From positions 1 to 64,000 of the forward strand of contig NZ_RDBR01000003.1 of the NCBI RefSeq assembly GCF_009663775.1: 64,000 bases of DNA, written 5' to 3'. The notes under the pieces are model-generated. The model made no database searches, was not told where the DNA came from, and saw only the letters and a program-made list of their open reading frames with translations. The first letter of the stretch is position 1, and every line of letters begins with the position of its first letter. Position numbers and translations under genes: made by a program. The stretch comes from Lactobacillus sp. 0.1XD8-4 (lineage in GTDB: Bacteria; Bacillota; Bacilli; Lactobacillales; Lactobacillaceae). Shown piece by piece: positions 9,265 through 16,347 of the stretch.

Positions 9265-10260
9265 ATGACTAAAATTTTGATGACTAGTGTTCGTGATGAT
9301 GAACAACCCGCAATTAAGAACTACGCTAAGAAAAATAATATTGAAATCATCACAACCCCGAAACTAATTGATGATGCCATTGACCTAACTACTGATATCG
9401 ATGGATTAGTAATTCAACAACGCAGTAAGCTCCCTGATGATATTTATGCTAAACTCCACGCTAATGGTCTGAAGCAAATTGCTACTCGGACCGCGGGATT
9501 TGACATGGTTGACGTCAAACAAGCTAATGCTAACGGCTTAACTGTCACTAATGTTCCTGCCTATTCCCCACGAAGTGTTGCCGAATTTGCCTTGATGCAG
9601 ATTTTGCGGTTACTACGGAATTCTTATCGTTTTGACCACCAAGTTGCTAATAATGACTTCCGCTGGTTTAGCGATGAACAATCAATAGAAATTCACACGG
9701 CAACTATTGGAATTATTGGAGTCGGGCGTATCGGCGGAACACTTGCTAAACTCCTCAATGCCCTCGGTGCTACTGTTCTTGGTTATGATACTAATCCACG
9801 GACTGATCTTGAAGGAGTTGTCGAATTCGTTGCTAAAGAAGAATTACTAAAACGCGCGGACGTAGTAAGTCTCCATGTTGACTTAAACCCTACTTCCAAG
9901 GGGTTGCTGACTGCTAAAGAGTTTGCCTTGATGAAACCAACCGCTGGTCTTGTCAATGCTAGTCGGGGACCTGTCGTCAATACGGCTGACCTCGTTACAG
10001 CATTAAAAGCTGGTGAAATCGCCGCGGCCGCCCTCGATACCTTTGAAGGTGAAGAAACAGTTGCAGCTGCGGACCGCCGAGAAAAAGGGCTTGATGACCA
10101 GCCGCTCGTTAAGGAACTACATGCGATGGATAACGTAATTCTTACACCTCATATTGCCTTTTTTACTAACCTAGCCGTTCAAAATATGGTTGATTTTTCC
10201 TTAGATGATGTTCTCGCCATTCTCAACGGAAAGCAATCACCCCACGAAATTAAATTATAA
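9265..10260 (+). CDS. D-2-hydroxyacid dehydrogenase
   Basis: A 331-residue NAD-dependent D-isomer-specific 2-hydroxyacid dehydrogenase (D-LDH / D-hydroxyisocaproate dehydrogenase group). Visible features are the Rossmann motif GVGRIG (152-157), D175 selecting NAD, and catalytic R234 (NASRGP), E263 (FEGEE) and H296 (TPHIAFF). It reduces 2-oxoacids to D-2-hydroxyacids in the cytoplasm. The ATG overlaps the end of the aminotransferase, whose last codons contain the AAGGAGG ribosome site, so the two are translationally linked. A longer frame beginning at 9235 lies inside the aminotransferase and is not the start. Coupling suggests transamination followed by reduction, recycling NADH. Confidence 0.9.
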   Translation: MTKILMTSVRDDEQPAIKNYAKKNNIEIITTPKLIDDAIDLTTDIDGLVIQQRSKLPDDIYAKLHANGLKQIATRTAGFDMVDVKQANANGLTVTNVPAYSPRSVAEFALMQILRLLRNSYRFDHQVANNDFRWFSDEQSIEIHTATIGIIGVGRIGGTLAKLLNALGATVLGYDTNPRTDLEGVVEFVAKEELLKRADVVSLHVDLNPTSKGLLTAKEFALMKPTAGLVNASRGPVVNTADLVTALKAGEIAAAALDTFEGEETVAAADRREKGLDDQPLVKELHAMDNVILTPHIAFFTNLAVQNMVDFSLDDVLAILNGKQSPHEIKL

Positions 10261-10265
10261 AAAAC

Positions 10266-10303
10266 AATCCCCACCAGCTTTTTTAGTGTATTTGGCGGGG
10301 ATT
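10266..10303 (+). terminator. Terminator of the aminotransferase-dehydrogenase operon
   Basis: AATCCCC (10266-10272) pairs with GGGGATT (10297-10303) over a loop containing a T-run; the tract after the stem is only weakly T-rich. Confidence 0.6.
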
Positions 10304-10378
10304 ATTAATAAGCAATTAGGTTGAACTATCATGAGTGAAAAAGTAAACTATGGTTAATTAAACGAGGAGGGACTATTG

Positions 10379-10807
10379 ATGACTAAGTATAAAGTAACTG
10401 CGACTAAGACTACCACGGGAATGCAGGTATCAGCTGGTACTCGTGGCTTTGAGATCACTTTTGATGAACCAGGAAGTACCAATACGGGGATGAATCCGGT
10501 CGAGATCCTCCTAACTTCATTTGGCGCTTGCCAAGCAATCACTGCTCAAGCACTAGCTAATAAACGTAATTTTGACTTGCAAGCATTTTGGGTAACTATT
10601 GAGGGTGACCTTGACCGTGAAAATGTCGCTGATGGCAAAAACGTTCGCAAATTTACCGAGATTCGTTACCAACCACACCTCCGCAGCAGTGAATCAGATG
10701 AAGACATTAAAAAGTTCCTCGCTGACGTAGCTGCTAAGTGCCCGGTTGAAAACACCTTAGTTTATGGGACAAAATTCGTCCAAGATGGTTTTGTGCGGGT
10801 AGATTAG
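10379..10807 (+). CDS. OsmC/Ohr family peroxidase-like protein
   Basis: A 142-residue OsmC-fold protein. The two family cysteines are present, C51 (FGACQAI, on the long central helix) and C121 (AKCPVENTL), which in characterised OsmC/Ohr proteins reduce organic hydroperoxides. The length and the final strand fit the YhfA-like branch of the family. The ATG at 10379 is seven bases after GAGGAGGG; a TTG one codon earlier is less well placed. Independent of the upstream operon, which ends at a hairpin. Confidence 0.85.
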   Translation: MTKYKVTATKTTTGMQVSAGTRGFEITFDEPGSTNTGMNPVEILLTSFGACQAITAQALANKRNFDLQAFWVTIEGDLDRENVADGKNVRKFTEIRYQPHLRSSESDEDIKKFLADVAAKCPVENTLVYGTKFVQDGFVRVD

Positions 10808-10845
10808 AACAAACGCCTTGGTGTTTTGATAGGTAGTCAACCTAT

Positions 10846-10911
10846 ACGAATTCTGCAAAAAAACTAACGAATAATGCAAGATGGTCTAAATACTACGATT
10901 TTCCTTATAAT
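10846..10911 (+). promoter_or_regulatory. Pheromone-regulon operator/promoter A
   Basis: Two direct copies of ACGAATNNTGCAA, beginning at 10846 and 10867 (21 bp apart), end 27 bp before TATAAT at 10906-10911. The -35 region is poor. The same arrangement occurs at three other promoters here, as expected for a LytTR-type activator binding on one face of the DNA. It drives the 61-residue membrane protein. Confidence 0.85.
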
Positions 10912-10957
10912 CAATCACATAGAAAATATTCTAATCGGTTGTATAGGGGAGATTGTT

Positions 10958-11143
10958 ATGAAGATTCATTTCAACAGATATTTTTGGCGCAGCGGATCAT
11001 TCTATATGTATTTATTCCTGCTATTCCTTTGGCTAAGCCCTTTTCTCGATGGACCCTTGCCACAATACGAGTCATTGATGTGTATCTTTTTTATCATTTT
11101 CATAATCGGCTCAATACTTAAAACCATGTTTTATAAAGAATAA
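10958..11143 (+). CDS. Small two-segment membrane protein, regulon member
   Basis: A 61-residue protein with two predicted membrane segments (about 17-33 and 41-56) and a basic FNRYFWR motif near the N-terminus. The ATG at 10958 follows GGGGAG and lies 46 bp after the -10 box of operator A; the longer frame starting at 10874 would begin inside the promoter. The start MKIHFNR.F aligns with the 59-residue protein at 13418-13597 (MSSKFNRKF), and both carry Phe/Tyr-rich segments, so they are probably paralogues flanking the peptide exporter. Immunity or sensing is possible but unproven; bacteriocin immunity proteins often have this size and topology. Confidence 0.7.
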   Translation: MKIHFNRYFWRSGSFYMYLFLLFLWLSPFLDGPLPQYESLMCIFFIIFIIGSILKTMFYKE

Positions 11144-11151
11144 TTTATTCA

Positions 11152-11189
11152 ATAAAAGCTCCGTATCCATTGCGATTCGGAGCTTTTAT
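11152..11189. terminator. Bidirectional terminator between the small protein and the exporter
   Basis: A perfect 12-bp stem (ATAAAAGCTCCG at 11152-11163 with its complement at 11178-11189) has A-rich left and T-rich right flanks inside the stem. The stop codon of the minus-strand exporter lies in the right arm. Confidence 0.85.
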
Positions 11190-13330
11190 GCATTCCATAA
11201 GTCATAATAATCTTGATGTTTGCTTAGCAATTCTTGATGGTTCCCTTCCTCAACGATTTTGCCATCATGCATCACAATAATCCTGTCTACTCGTTTTGCA
11301 ATTGAAAGGCGGTGGGCAATAAAAATCATTGTTCGATTCTTAATTCTAATTAAATTATCAATAATTCGTCTTTCAGTAAGCGGATCTAGGCTACTGGTCG
11401 ACTCATCAAAGACCAAAACATGAGCAGAAGATAATAATGCACGAGCAATCGTTAGCCTTTGCTTTTGTCCACCAGACAATACTGTTGCTTCTTCATCTAA
11501 TTTTGTTTCATATTTTAGGGGCAGTGCTTGAATATCCTCATAAATTAACGCCGCTTTGCAAGCACTATCTAGCTCTTTATCAGAAACAGAATGATGGACC
11601 CCCATTAATAAATTCTCCTTAATTGTTCCTGAAAATAACTGTGGTGCTTGGGGCAAATAATGAATGTAATTTCTAACATCAGAAAGGTTAACCTCAGCTA
11701 TATCATGTTCATTAAAAGCTATTTTTCCATGCGTTGGTGCATAAAATCCTACAAGCAATTTCGCTAGCGTTGATTTTCCAGATCCACTAAGGCCTACTAA
11801 GGCAAGCTTTTCATTATCAGCAATTTTCAAATTAATATCTTGTAAAATTGGTTTACTGTATTCATAAGAATAATCAACATGCTGTAAGTCAAGCTTACCG
11901 ACTAAAGCCTGTTGAGGACTTGTATCTGCGGTCAATTTTTCAGTTTCAACTTGTAATACTTCATTTAGTCGATTATTAGCAACTTTTGCTTCTTGAAGCT
12001 TGGGTTGTAAATTAATAATGTTTTGCAACGGACTGATAAAGAAAGTTAATAGTGCATTAAATGCCATTAACATACCAATACTTAAGTTGCCTTGGATTAC
12101 TAATACGGCACCTTGAAAAAGAACAACTGTTACTAATCCATACTGAATCCATATTTTTATTGATTCTTGGAATGACTTTGTTTTGACATAAGATAAATTT
12201 TTCTGCAGAAATTTCGTAAAATTGCTTTCAACGTTTTCATAACGACTCTGTTCCAATTGAAGGACTTTTAACGTTTCGATTCCTTTTAAGTCCTCAATAA
12301 TTGAAGAGGTAAGTTGAGCATTACTTTCCATCTGCTCTTGATTTAATTTAGCAAAGCGTTTATTAAAAGCATAAATAACAAGCGTATAGATTGGAACGGT
12401 AGCAACTGTCGTGAAAAATAATGTCTTACTATACATATAAAGTACTAAACCCGTTACTACCATTATGCCAACATCTAACAGTATCGATATAATCGTACTT
12501 GATAAGGCATCAATTATCTTATTAATATCTTCAAAACGTGATGTAATTTCGCCTGTCTTCCTTGTTGAGAAAAACCGCATCGGTAATTTATAAACGTGTT
12601 GAATATAGCGTAAACTTACTTGGGATGCTAATTTCTGGTCCAAACGGGTTAACAGAAAATCTCTAAAATAATTAAAAGCCGAGTTAAGCAAGTATACAAT
12701 CACTAAACTACCAGCAAGGATACTCAACCCGCTAATATTTTTAGTCGGGATAAAACGATCTATAATTACCTGTAAATAATATGAACCGAAAATACTAACA
12801 ACAGTAATTAGCGCCGCAGATGCAACTATTCCTATAATCTCTTTTTTGTAGTTAACTAACTGACCAAACATACTCATAAGGCCTGCTAACGGTTCTTTTT
12901 TCGGAATATATTTATCAGCTGGTGCAAATAATAAACAGATACCAGACCATAGTTGCCCAAATTCTTCCCGTGGCATCTTTTTAATCTTTGTTGCCGGATC
13001 TGGGTCTGCTACATAGATATAATCTTGATCTGCTTTAAAAACAACGCAAAAGTGCAATAAATCTTCTTTTACAACGTGGGCAATTAGTGGATATTCGATC
13101 TCTGGATCATCAAATAATGATAAATCAGCTTCAATCGGCGTTACATCTAAACCAAGGTGATTAGCCGCTTTAACTAACCCTAATGCAGTAGTTCCTTGTT
13201 TAGTTGTGCGCGCTAAATCACGAAGTTTTGCGATCGGATAAATTGAACCGAAATTACGTAGAATCATTGCTAATGAAGCAACTCCACAATCTGCTTCATC
13301 AACTTGAGCTACATAATGAGGGTAATTCAT
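11186..13330 (-). CDS. Peptidase-containing ABC exporter (C39 type)
   Basis: A 714-residue ComA/LagD-like transporter that removes double-glycine leaders and exports the peptide. The N-terminal C39 protease has C15 (EADCGVAS), H93 (LLHFCVV) and D109 (VADPDP). Six membrane segments occupy roughly 160-450. The nucleotide-binding domain shows GLSGSGKST near 510, the LSGGQKQR signature, VLVFDEST and the IAHR switch. It is the only C39 protein in the window, and the only GG-leader peptide found is the pheromone at 15911-16042, which is its probable substrate. It follows the 59-residue membrane protein by 87 bp on the same strand without an evident terminator, so both are probably driven by operator B. 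No accessory (LagE-type) protein is adjacent. Confidence 0.92.
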   Translation of the reverse strand: MNYPHYVAQVDEADCGVASLAMILRNFGSIYPIAKLRDLARTTKQGTTALGLVKAANHLGLDVTPIEADLSLFDDPEIEYPLIAHVVKEDLLHFCVVFKADQDYIYVADPDPATKIKKMPREEFGQLWSGICLLFAPADKYIPKKEPLAGLMSMFGQLVNYKKEIIGIVASAALITVVSIFGSYYLQVIIDRFIPTKNISGLSILAGSLVIVYLLNSAFNYFRDFLLTRLDQKLASQVSLRYIQHVYKLPMRFFSTRKTGEITSRFEDINKIIDALSSTIISILLDVGIMVVTGLVLYMYSKTLFFTTVATVPIYTLVIYAFNKRFAKLNQEQMESNAQLTSSIIEDLKGIETLKVLQLEQSRYENVESNFTKFLQKNLSYVKTKSFQESIKIWIQYGLVTVVLFQGAVLVIQGNLSIGMLMAFNALLTFFISPLQNIINLQPKLQEAKVANNRLNEVLQVETEKLTADTSPQQALVGKLDLQHVDYSYEYSKPILQDINLKIADNEKLALVGLSGSGKSTLAKLLVGFYAPTHGKIAFNEHDIAEVNLSDVRNYIHYLPQAPQLFSGTIKENLLMGVHHSVSDKELDSACKAALIYEDIQALPLKYETKLDEEATVLSGGQKQRLTIARALLSSAHVLVFDESTSSLDPLTERRIIDNLIRIKNRTMIFIAHRLSIAKRVDRIIVMHDGKIVEEGNHQELLSKHQDYYDLWNA

Positions 13331-13417
13331 TTTATTTACCTTCCTTTCTAATTGTTAAAGAAATAAAGTCCAAAATTATTAGATAATTCTGAACTTCGTA
13401 TCTTAATAAAAGGTTAT

Positions 13418-13597
13418 TCACTTTTTGAACAGAATCCGTAAAGCCGCAAAAATTCCAATAATTGTACAAGCCACACAGATAATTGTTTCATAAATATTGC
13501 TTGCTTTAGGAATTGCTAAAATCCAAAAGAATGTAACTATAATATAAATATAAAAATCAAGGTTAGTATAAAATTTGCGATTAAATTTAGAACTCAT
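13418..13597 (-). CDS. Small membrane protein upstream of the exporter
   Basis: A 59-residue protein with two predicted membrane segments (about 15-32 and 38-55) ending in FKK. The ATG at 13597 is chosen because it aligns with the start of the paralogue at 10958 (M+3 residues+FNR). A GGAAAG ribosome site actually fits a TTG two codons upstream (13603) better, so the exact start is uncertain. First gene behind operator B, followed by the C39 exporter. Candidate immunity-type protein (inference from size, topology, pairing and regulation). Confidence 0.65.
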   Translation of the reverse strand: MSSKFNRKFYTNLDFYIYIIVTFFWILAIPKASNIYETIICVACTIIGIFAALRILFKK

Positions 13598-13641
13598 TAT
13601 CAACACCGTCTTTCCAACAAGATTGTTCTTCTCGCACGATT

Positions 13642-13707
13642 AGTATATATGATAAAAGTTGCCTTGTTTCATTTTGCAAAATTCGTATACTTTCATGCAT
13701 AATTCGT
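13642..13707 (-). promoter_or_regulatory. Pheromone-regulon operator/promoter B
   Basis: On the plus strand, units TTGCAAAATTCGT (13674-13686) and ATGCATAATTCGT (13695-13707) repeat at 21 bp. The promoter-proximal edge (13674) is 27 bp from a minus-strand TATACT (13647-13642), with no good -35. It drives the 59-residue protein and exporter. Confidence 0.87.
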
Positions 13708-13777
13708 CGCCACTTTAAGAAAGCGCTATCATATTATACACCTGTTAGAAAAGCACTTGCAATAAGTCATAAATTAA

Positions 13778-13811
13778 GCAAAGAGACTGAGTTTTTCCCC
13801 AGCCTCTTTGC
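13778..13811 (-). terminator. Terminator of the kinase-regulator operon
   Basis: GCAAAGAG (13778-13785) pairs with CTCTTTGC (13804-13811), and the stem continues inward with G-U pairs. It lies just after the LytTR gene stop. Confidence 0.7.
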
Positions 13812-13828
13812 ATTCTAAGATAAAAATA

Positions 13829-14593
13829 CTATTTCTTCTCTCTTTCAAGAAATTCACTCAACATTTTTACTTTTCGATAACTTACCGTTACTTTCAGTTC
13901 ACTATCACCAAAGTAAACAACGCGTTCTTTCCGATTAAATTCCTGAATTGACAAAGGATTTATCAAGGTGCTTTGATTCACTCGCAACAACCTGTCATCA
14001 TCTATCTTTCGCAATTCACCATGGTACTCAATACGAATATTTTTGCCCACAATTCGCAAACGACGATTTTCATTTTTTACGGATTCAATATAATATAAAT
14101 CATCAAAATTGACTTGGCGTTTTACACCGTGAATTGGCTCATAAGTAAATTTATCTTGCTTTTTTTGTCCGCCATTAATATAGTTCTGGTAACGCAAATA
14201 TGCTTCATCAATATCTTTTCGCAAGCGATCAGTGATTGATGTAATATCCTGACCCTTAGAAACATAATCAAAAGGTTCAATTCGACGTGATACGGTATAC
14301 GGTAAATATTCTTGATAAGCTGTCACAAAAATAATTTCAGCAAATTCTGATTTTTTACGGATTTCCTCCGCAACATCTATCCCACTAATTTTATTATCCA
14401 GTTCAATATCTAAAATTGCGAGATAATCTTCATCTTTTACCTTTTTTATTACTTCTTGGGGATCATCTGTTTGTAGCCAAACCTTCATATCATGACTTTG
14501 CGGAGTATTATTAATCATCCGCCGTTGAGTAACTATTTTCTCAATATAATCAGATTGATAATCATTATTTTCTAAAATAATTACCTTTAGCAT
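13829..14593 (-). CDS. LytTR response regulator (AgrA/ComE/PlnC type)
   Basis: A 254-residue regulator. The receiver domain (1-130) has phospho-acceptor D62 (LAILDIELD), T97-type switch region (VTAYQEY) and K at 118 (YVSKGQD). The LytTR domain (about 150-250) shows YYIESVKNENRRLRIVG and the end VSYRKVKML. Such regulators bind paired direct repeats about two helical turns apart, exactly the pattern at the four operators listed here. It starts seven bases after the kinase stop and is the last gene of the L,D-transpeptidase-peptides-pheromone-kinase operon. Confidence 0.93.
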   Translation of the reverse strand: MLKVIILENNDYQSDYIEKIVTQRRMINNTPQSHDMKVWLQTDDPQEVIKKVKDEDYLAILDIELDNKISGIDVAEEIRKKSEFAEIIFVTAYQEYLPYTVSRRIEPFDYVSKGQDITSITDRLRKDIDEAYLRYQNYINGGQKKQDKFTYEPIHGVKRQVNFDDLYYIESVKNENRRLRIVGKNIRIEYHGELRKIDDDRLLRVNQSTLINPLSIQEFNRKERVVYFGDSELKVTVSYRKVKMLSEFLEREKK

Positions 14594-14600
14594 TTTATTC

Positions 14601-15914
14601 TCACTTTCCTTGAATAAAACAAGTCATAATAATTACCTTATCTTTCACTTCTGCAGAAAAAGAATAATGGTCATCATTTTCAACTAGTTGCGTTACATTT
14701 GAAAGGCCAATTCCTTGATGTCCTCCCTTAGTTGAATGTTCAAATTTCATGGCCACATTAATATTAATTTTATCCGCTAACGAATTAGCAACCACCAACT
14801 CATATACCTGTTCACTATGTTTAATTAGTGCAAATTGGATATACGGTTTAGCTTGTCTTAGGGTTGCTTCAATTGCATTATCCATTAAAATTCCAATAAT
14901 TCGCGCAGTCTTTATTTCTGACCCCGGTAATTTATCAATTTCAGTATTAACCTCAAATGAGAAAGGAATACCCTTTTCTACTATTTTGTAAGCTTTTTCC
15001 TTAATCAAATTATGCAAACCTGAAATTTTTATTTTATCTAACGCATGATCAACTTCATCATAGTGCTTCTCGGCCGTGTCATTTTGAAGAAACGTCGATA
15101 ATATATCCTCTGCTTCTTTATCTTTATGATCACGAATATACCCTTGAACACTAAGGAGCATATTACGCATATCATGACGCTCACGTCGGATTTCATCGTA
15201 TTGTTTGTTTATTTTATGAGCACTTGCAATTTGTGATTGGTAACTATCAATTAATCGTTGTTGGTATTGAGTCCGCTCATTATTTTTCACAAAATTAAGA
15301 AAACCAGTAACAGACACTATTATGATTATAAAATACATGATTAACAGTAATGAAGCGTACCTATCAGCAATTTCTTCTTCTTCTGCAATAACAGTTAACC
15401 AAATATAAAGTATAAAATAGATAGCAGTTATTTCCCATAATTGAATAGGATTGGGAAATTTAATATAGAACCATTTGATTTTAGGACAAATAATCTTAAT
15501 TACAAATACACCCACAATAAAAGTTAAAACACAATCATTCAATGGAATTAACCAGCCTAAAAGTGATATATGTGCCTTTCCTTGTATAAAAAATGTATAA
15601 GTATAATGATCTACTAAATCGAATAACGATGACATTATGATACTAGTACACATCGCAAGAATACTATTTATAGCTATATAGGGGTTAGATTTTATTCTGT
15701 CAACTAACCACAAATAAAATACTATAAGTACTGGATAGAACGATCCTAGCATCATAAATATTGCTGATAAGAATATCATCATCAAAATAGCTAAAAAGTC
15801 AGTTATTATTAATTTCAACGATAAATTTTTTGTTATCAATCGGTAAATTAAAATAATTTCAACAATATTTGATATAGATGATGCTAATCCTTGTCTCACA
15901 GTTAATTCAATCAT
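14601..15914 (-). CDS. HPK10-type sensor histidine kinase for the peptide pheromone
   Basis: A 437-residue kinase with six or seven membrane segments (residues 10-210), a coiled linker, the phospho-acceptor motif with H247 in RRERHDMRN, and a GHKL ATPase domain with N-box DNAIEAT and GGHQGIGLSNV. This matches kinases that sense bacteriocin-type induction peptides (PlnB, ComD, AgrC). The ATG overlaps the stop codon of the pheromone gene (ATGA), so ligand and receptor are translationally coupled. Its partner is the LytTR regulator immediately downstream. Confidence 0.92.
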   Translation of the reverse strand: MIELTVRQGLASSISNIVEIILIYRLITKNLSLKLIITDFLAILMMIFLSAIFMMLGSFYPVLIVFYLWLVDRIKSNPYIAINSILAMCTSIIMSSLFDLVDHYTYTFFIQGKAHISLLGWLIPLNDCVLTFIVGVFVIKIICPKIKWFYIKFPNPIQLWEITAIYFILYIWLTVIAEEEEIADRYASLLLIMYFIIIIVSVTGFLNFVKNNERTQYQQRLIDSYQSQIASAHKINKQYDEIRRERHDMRNMLLSVQGYIRDHKDKEAEDILSTFLQNDTAEKHYDEVDHALDKIKISGLHNLIKEKAYKIVEKGIPFSFEVNTEIDKLPGSEIKTARIIGILMDNAIEATLRQAKPYIQFALIKHSEQVYELVVANSLADKININVAMKFEHSTKGGHQGIGLSNVTQLVENDDHYSFSAEVKDKVIIMTCFIQGK

Positions 15915-16042
15915 CTTTTAATCCATTTTAAAACTGCTCTTTCCCATGAGCGTGGGCTTTTAAAAGCTAGTGAATAGCCCCAACCACCTAATACTTTAGA
16001 TAATTCTTTCTCTGATAAAACTTTATATGATTTCTTTAACAT
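15911..16042 (-). CDS. Double-glycine peptide pheromone precursor
   Basis: A 43-residue precursor. The leader ends in LSEKELSKVLGG, which fits the double-glycine consensus position by position (L-12, S-11, E-8, L-7, V-4, G-2, G-1). Cleavage would release a 23-residue cationic peptide beginning WGYSLAFKSP and ending LKWIKR, with three Trp and seven Lys/Arg, able to form an amphipathic helix. Ribosome site GGAGGA precedes the ATG. The stop overlaps the kinase start, the hallmark of pheromone-kinase-regulator cassettes. Processing and export are assigned to the C39 transporter at 11186-13330. A bacteriocin-like activity of the mature peptide cannot be excluded. Confidence 0.85.
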   Translation of the reverse strand: MLKKSYKVLSEKELSKVLGGWGYSLAFKSPRSWERAVLKWIKR

Positions 16043-16069
16043 AATTATCCTCCATCAAATAATAATTAC

Positions 16070-16225
16070 TTATTTAATCAAAATTCCAGTAACATTAGCT
16101 AAGATTAACATGACAATGAATACCATCAAATTTATTGGACCTGCATGTAAGATGCAGTACAACAAAATCAATCCAATATAAAAGAGATTAATAATAATCA
16201 GATTTTTCTTCTTCTCTAAATCCAT
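16070..16225 (-). CDS. 51-residue hydrophobic membrane protein in the pheromone operon
   Basis: A 51-codon frame with a charged start (MDLEKKKN) and two hydrophobic stretches (about 9-26 and 31-50). A GGGAT ribosome-site remnant precedes the ATG, 27 bp separate its stop from the pheromone start, and 10 bp separate it from the preceding 32-residue frame. No double-glycine leader. Function unknown; its position between the L,D-transpeptidase and the pheromone suggests a part in signalling or immunity. Confidence 0.55.
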   Translation of the reverse strand: MDLEKKKNLIIINLFYIGLILLYCILHAGPINLMVFIVMLILANVTGILIK

Positions 16226-16235
16226 TGTTAAATCC

Positions 16236-16334
16236 CTACTTTATCCATCCCTCTGATAATGCAAAAGAAATAATAATCGTCAAAACAAAGCAAACAACTG
16301 CAATCATTATTGAGCGTTCAGCACTTGGGCGCAT
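16236..16334 (-). CDS. 32-residue single-pass membrane peptide in the pheromone operon
   Basis: A 32-codon frame starting MRPSAERS, with one membrane segment (about 9-26) and the end SEGWIK. AAAGGAGAA precedes the ATG with good spacing; it begins 13 bp after the L,D-transpeptidase stop. No known family is recognised. The ribosome site and tight packing argue that it is translated. Confidence 0.55.
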   Translation of the reverse strand: MRPSAERSIMIAVVCFVLTIIISFALSEGWIK

Positions 16335-16347
16335 AATATATTCTCCT

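Noticed and set aside
13418-13606. GTG at 13606 as the start of the 59-residue protein
   Set aside because: It is only three bases from the GGAAAG site, and the paralogue alignment supports the ATG at 13597.
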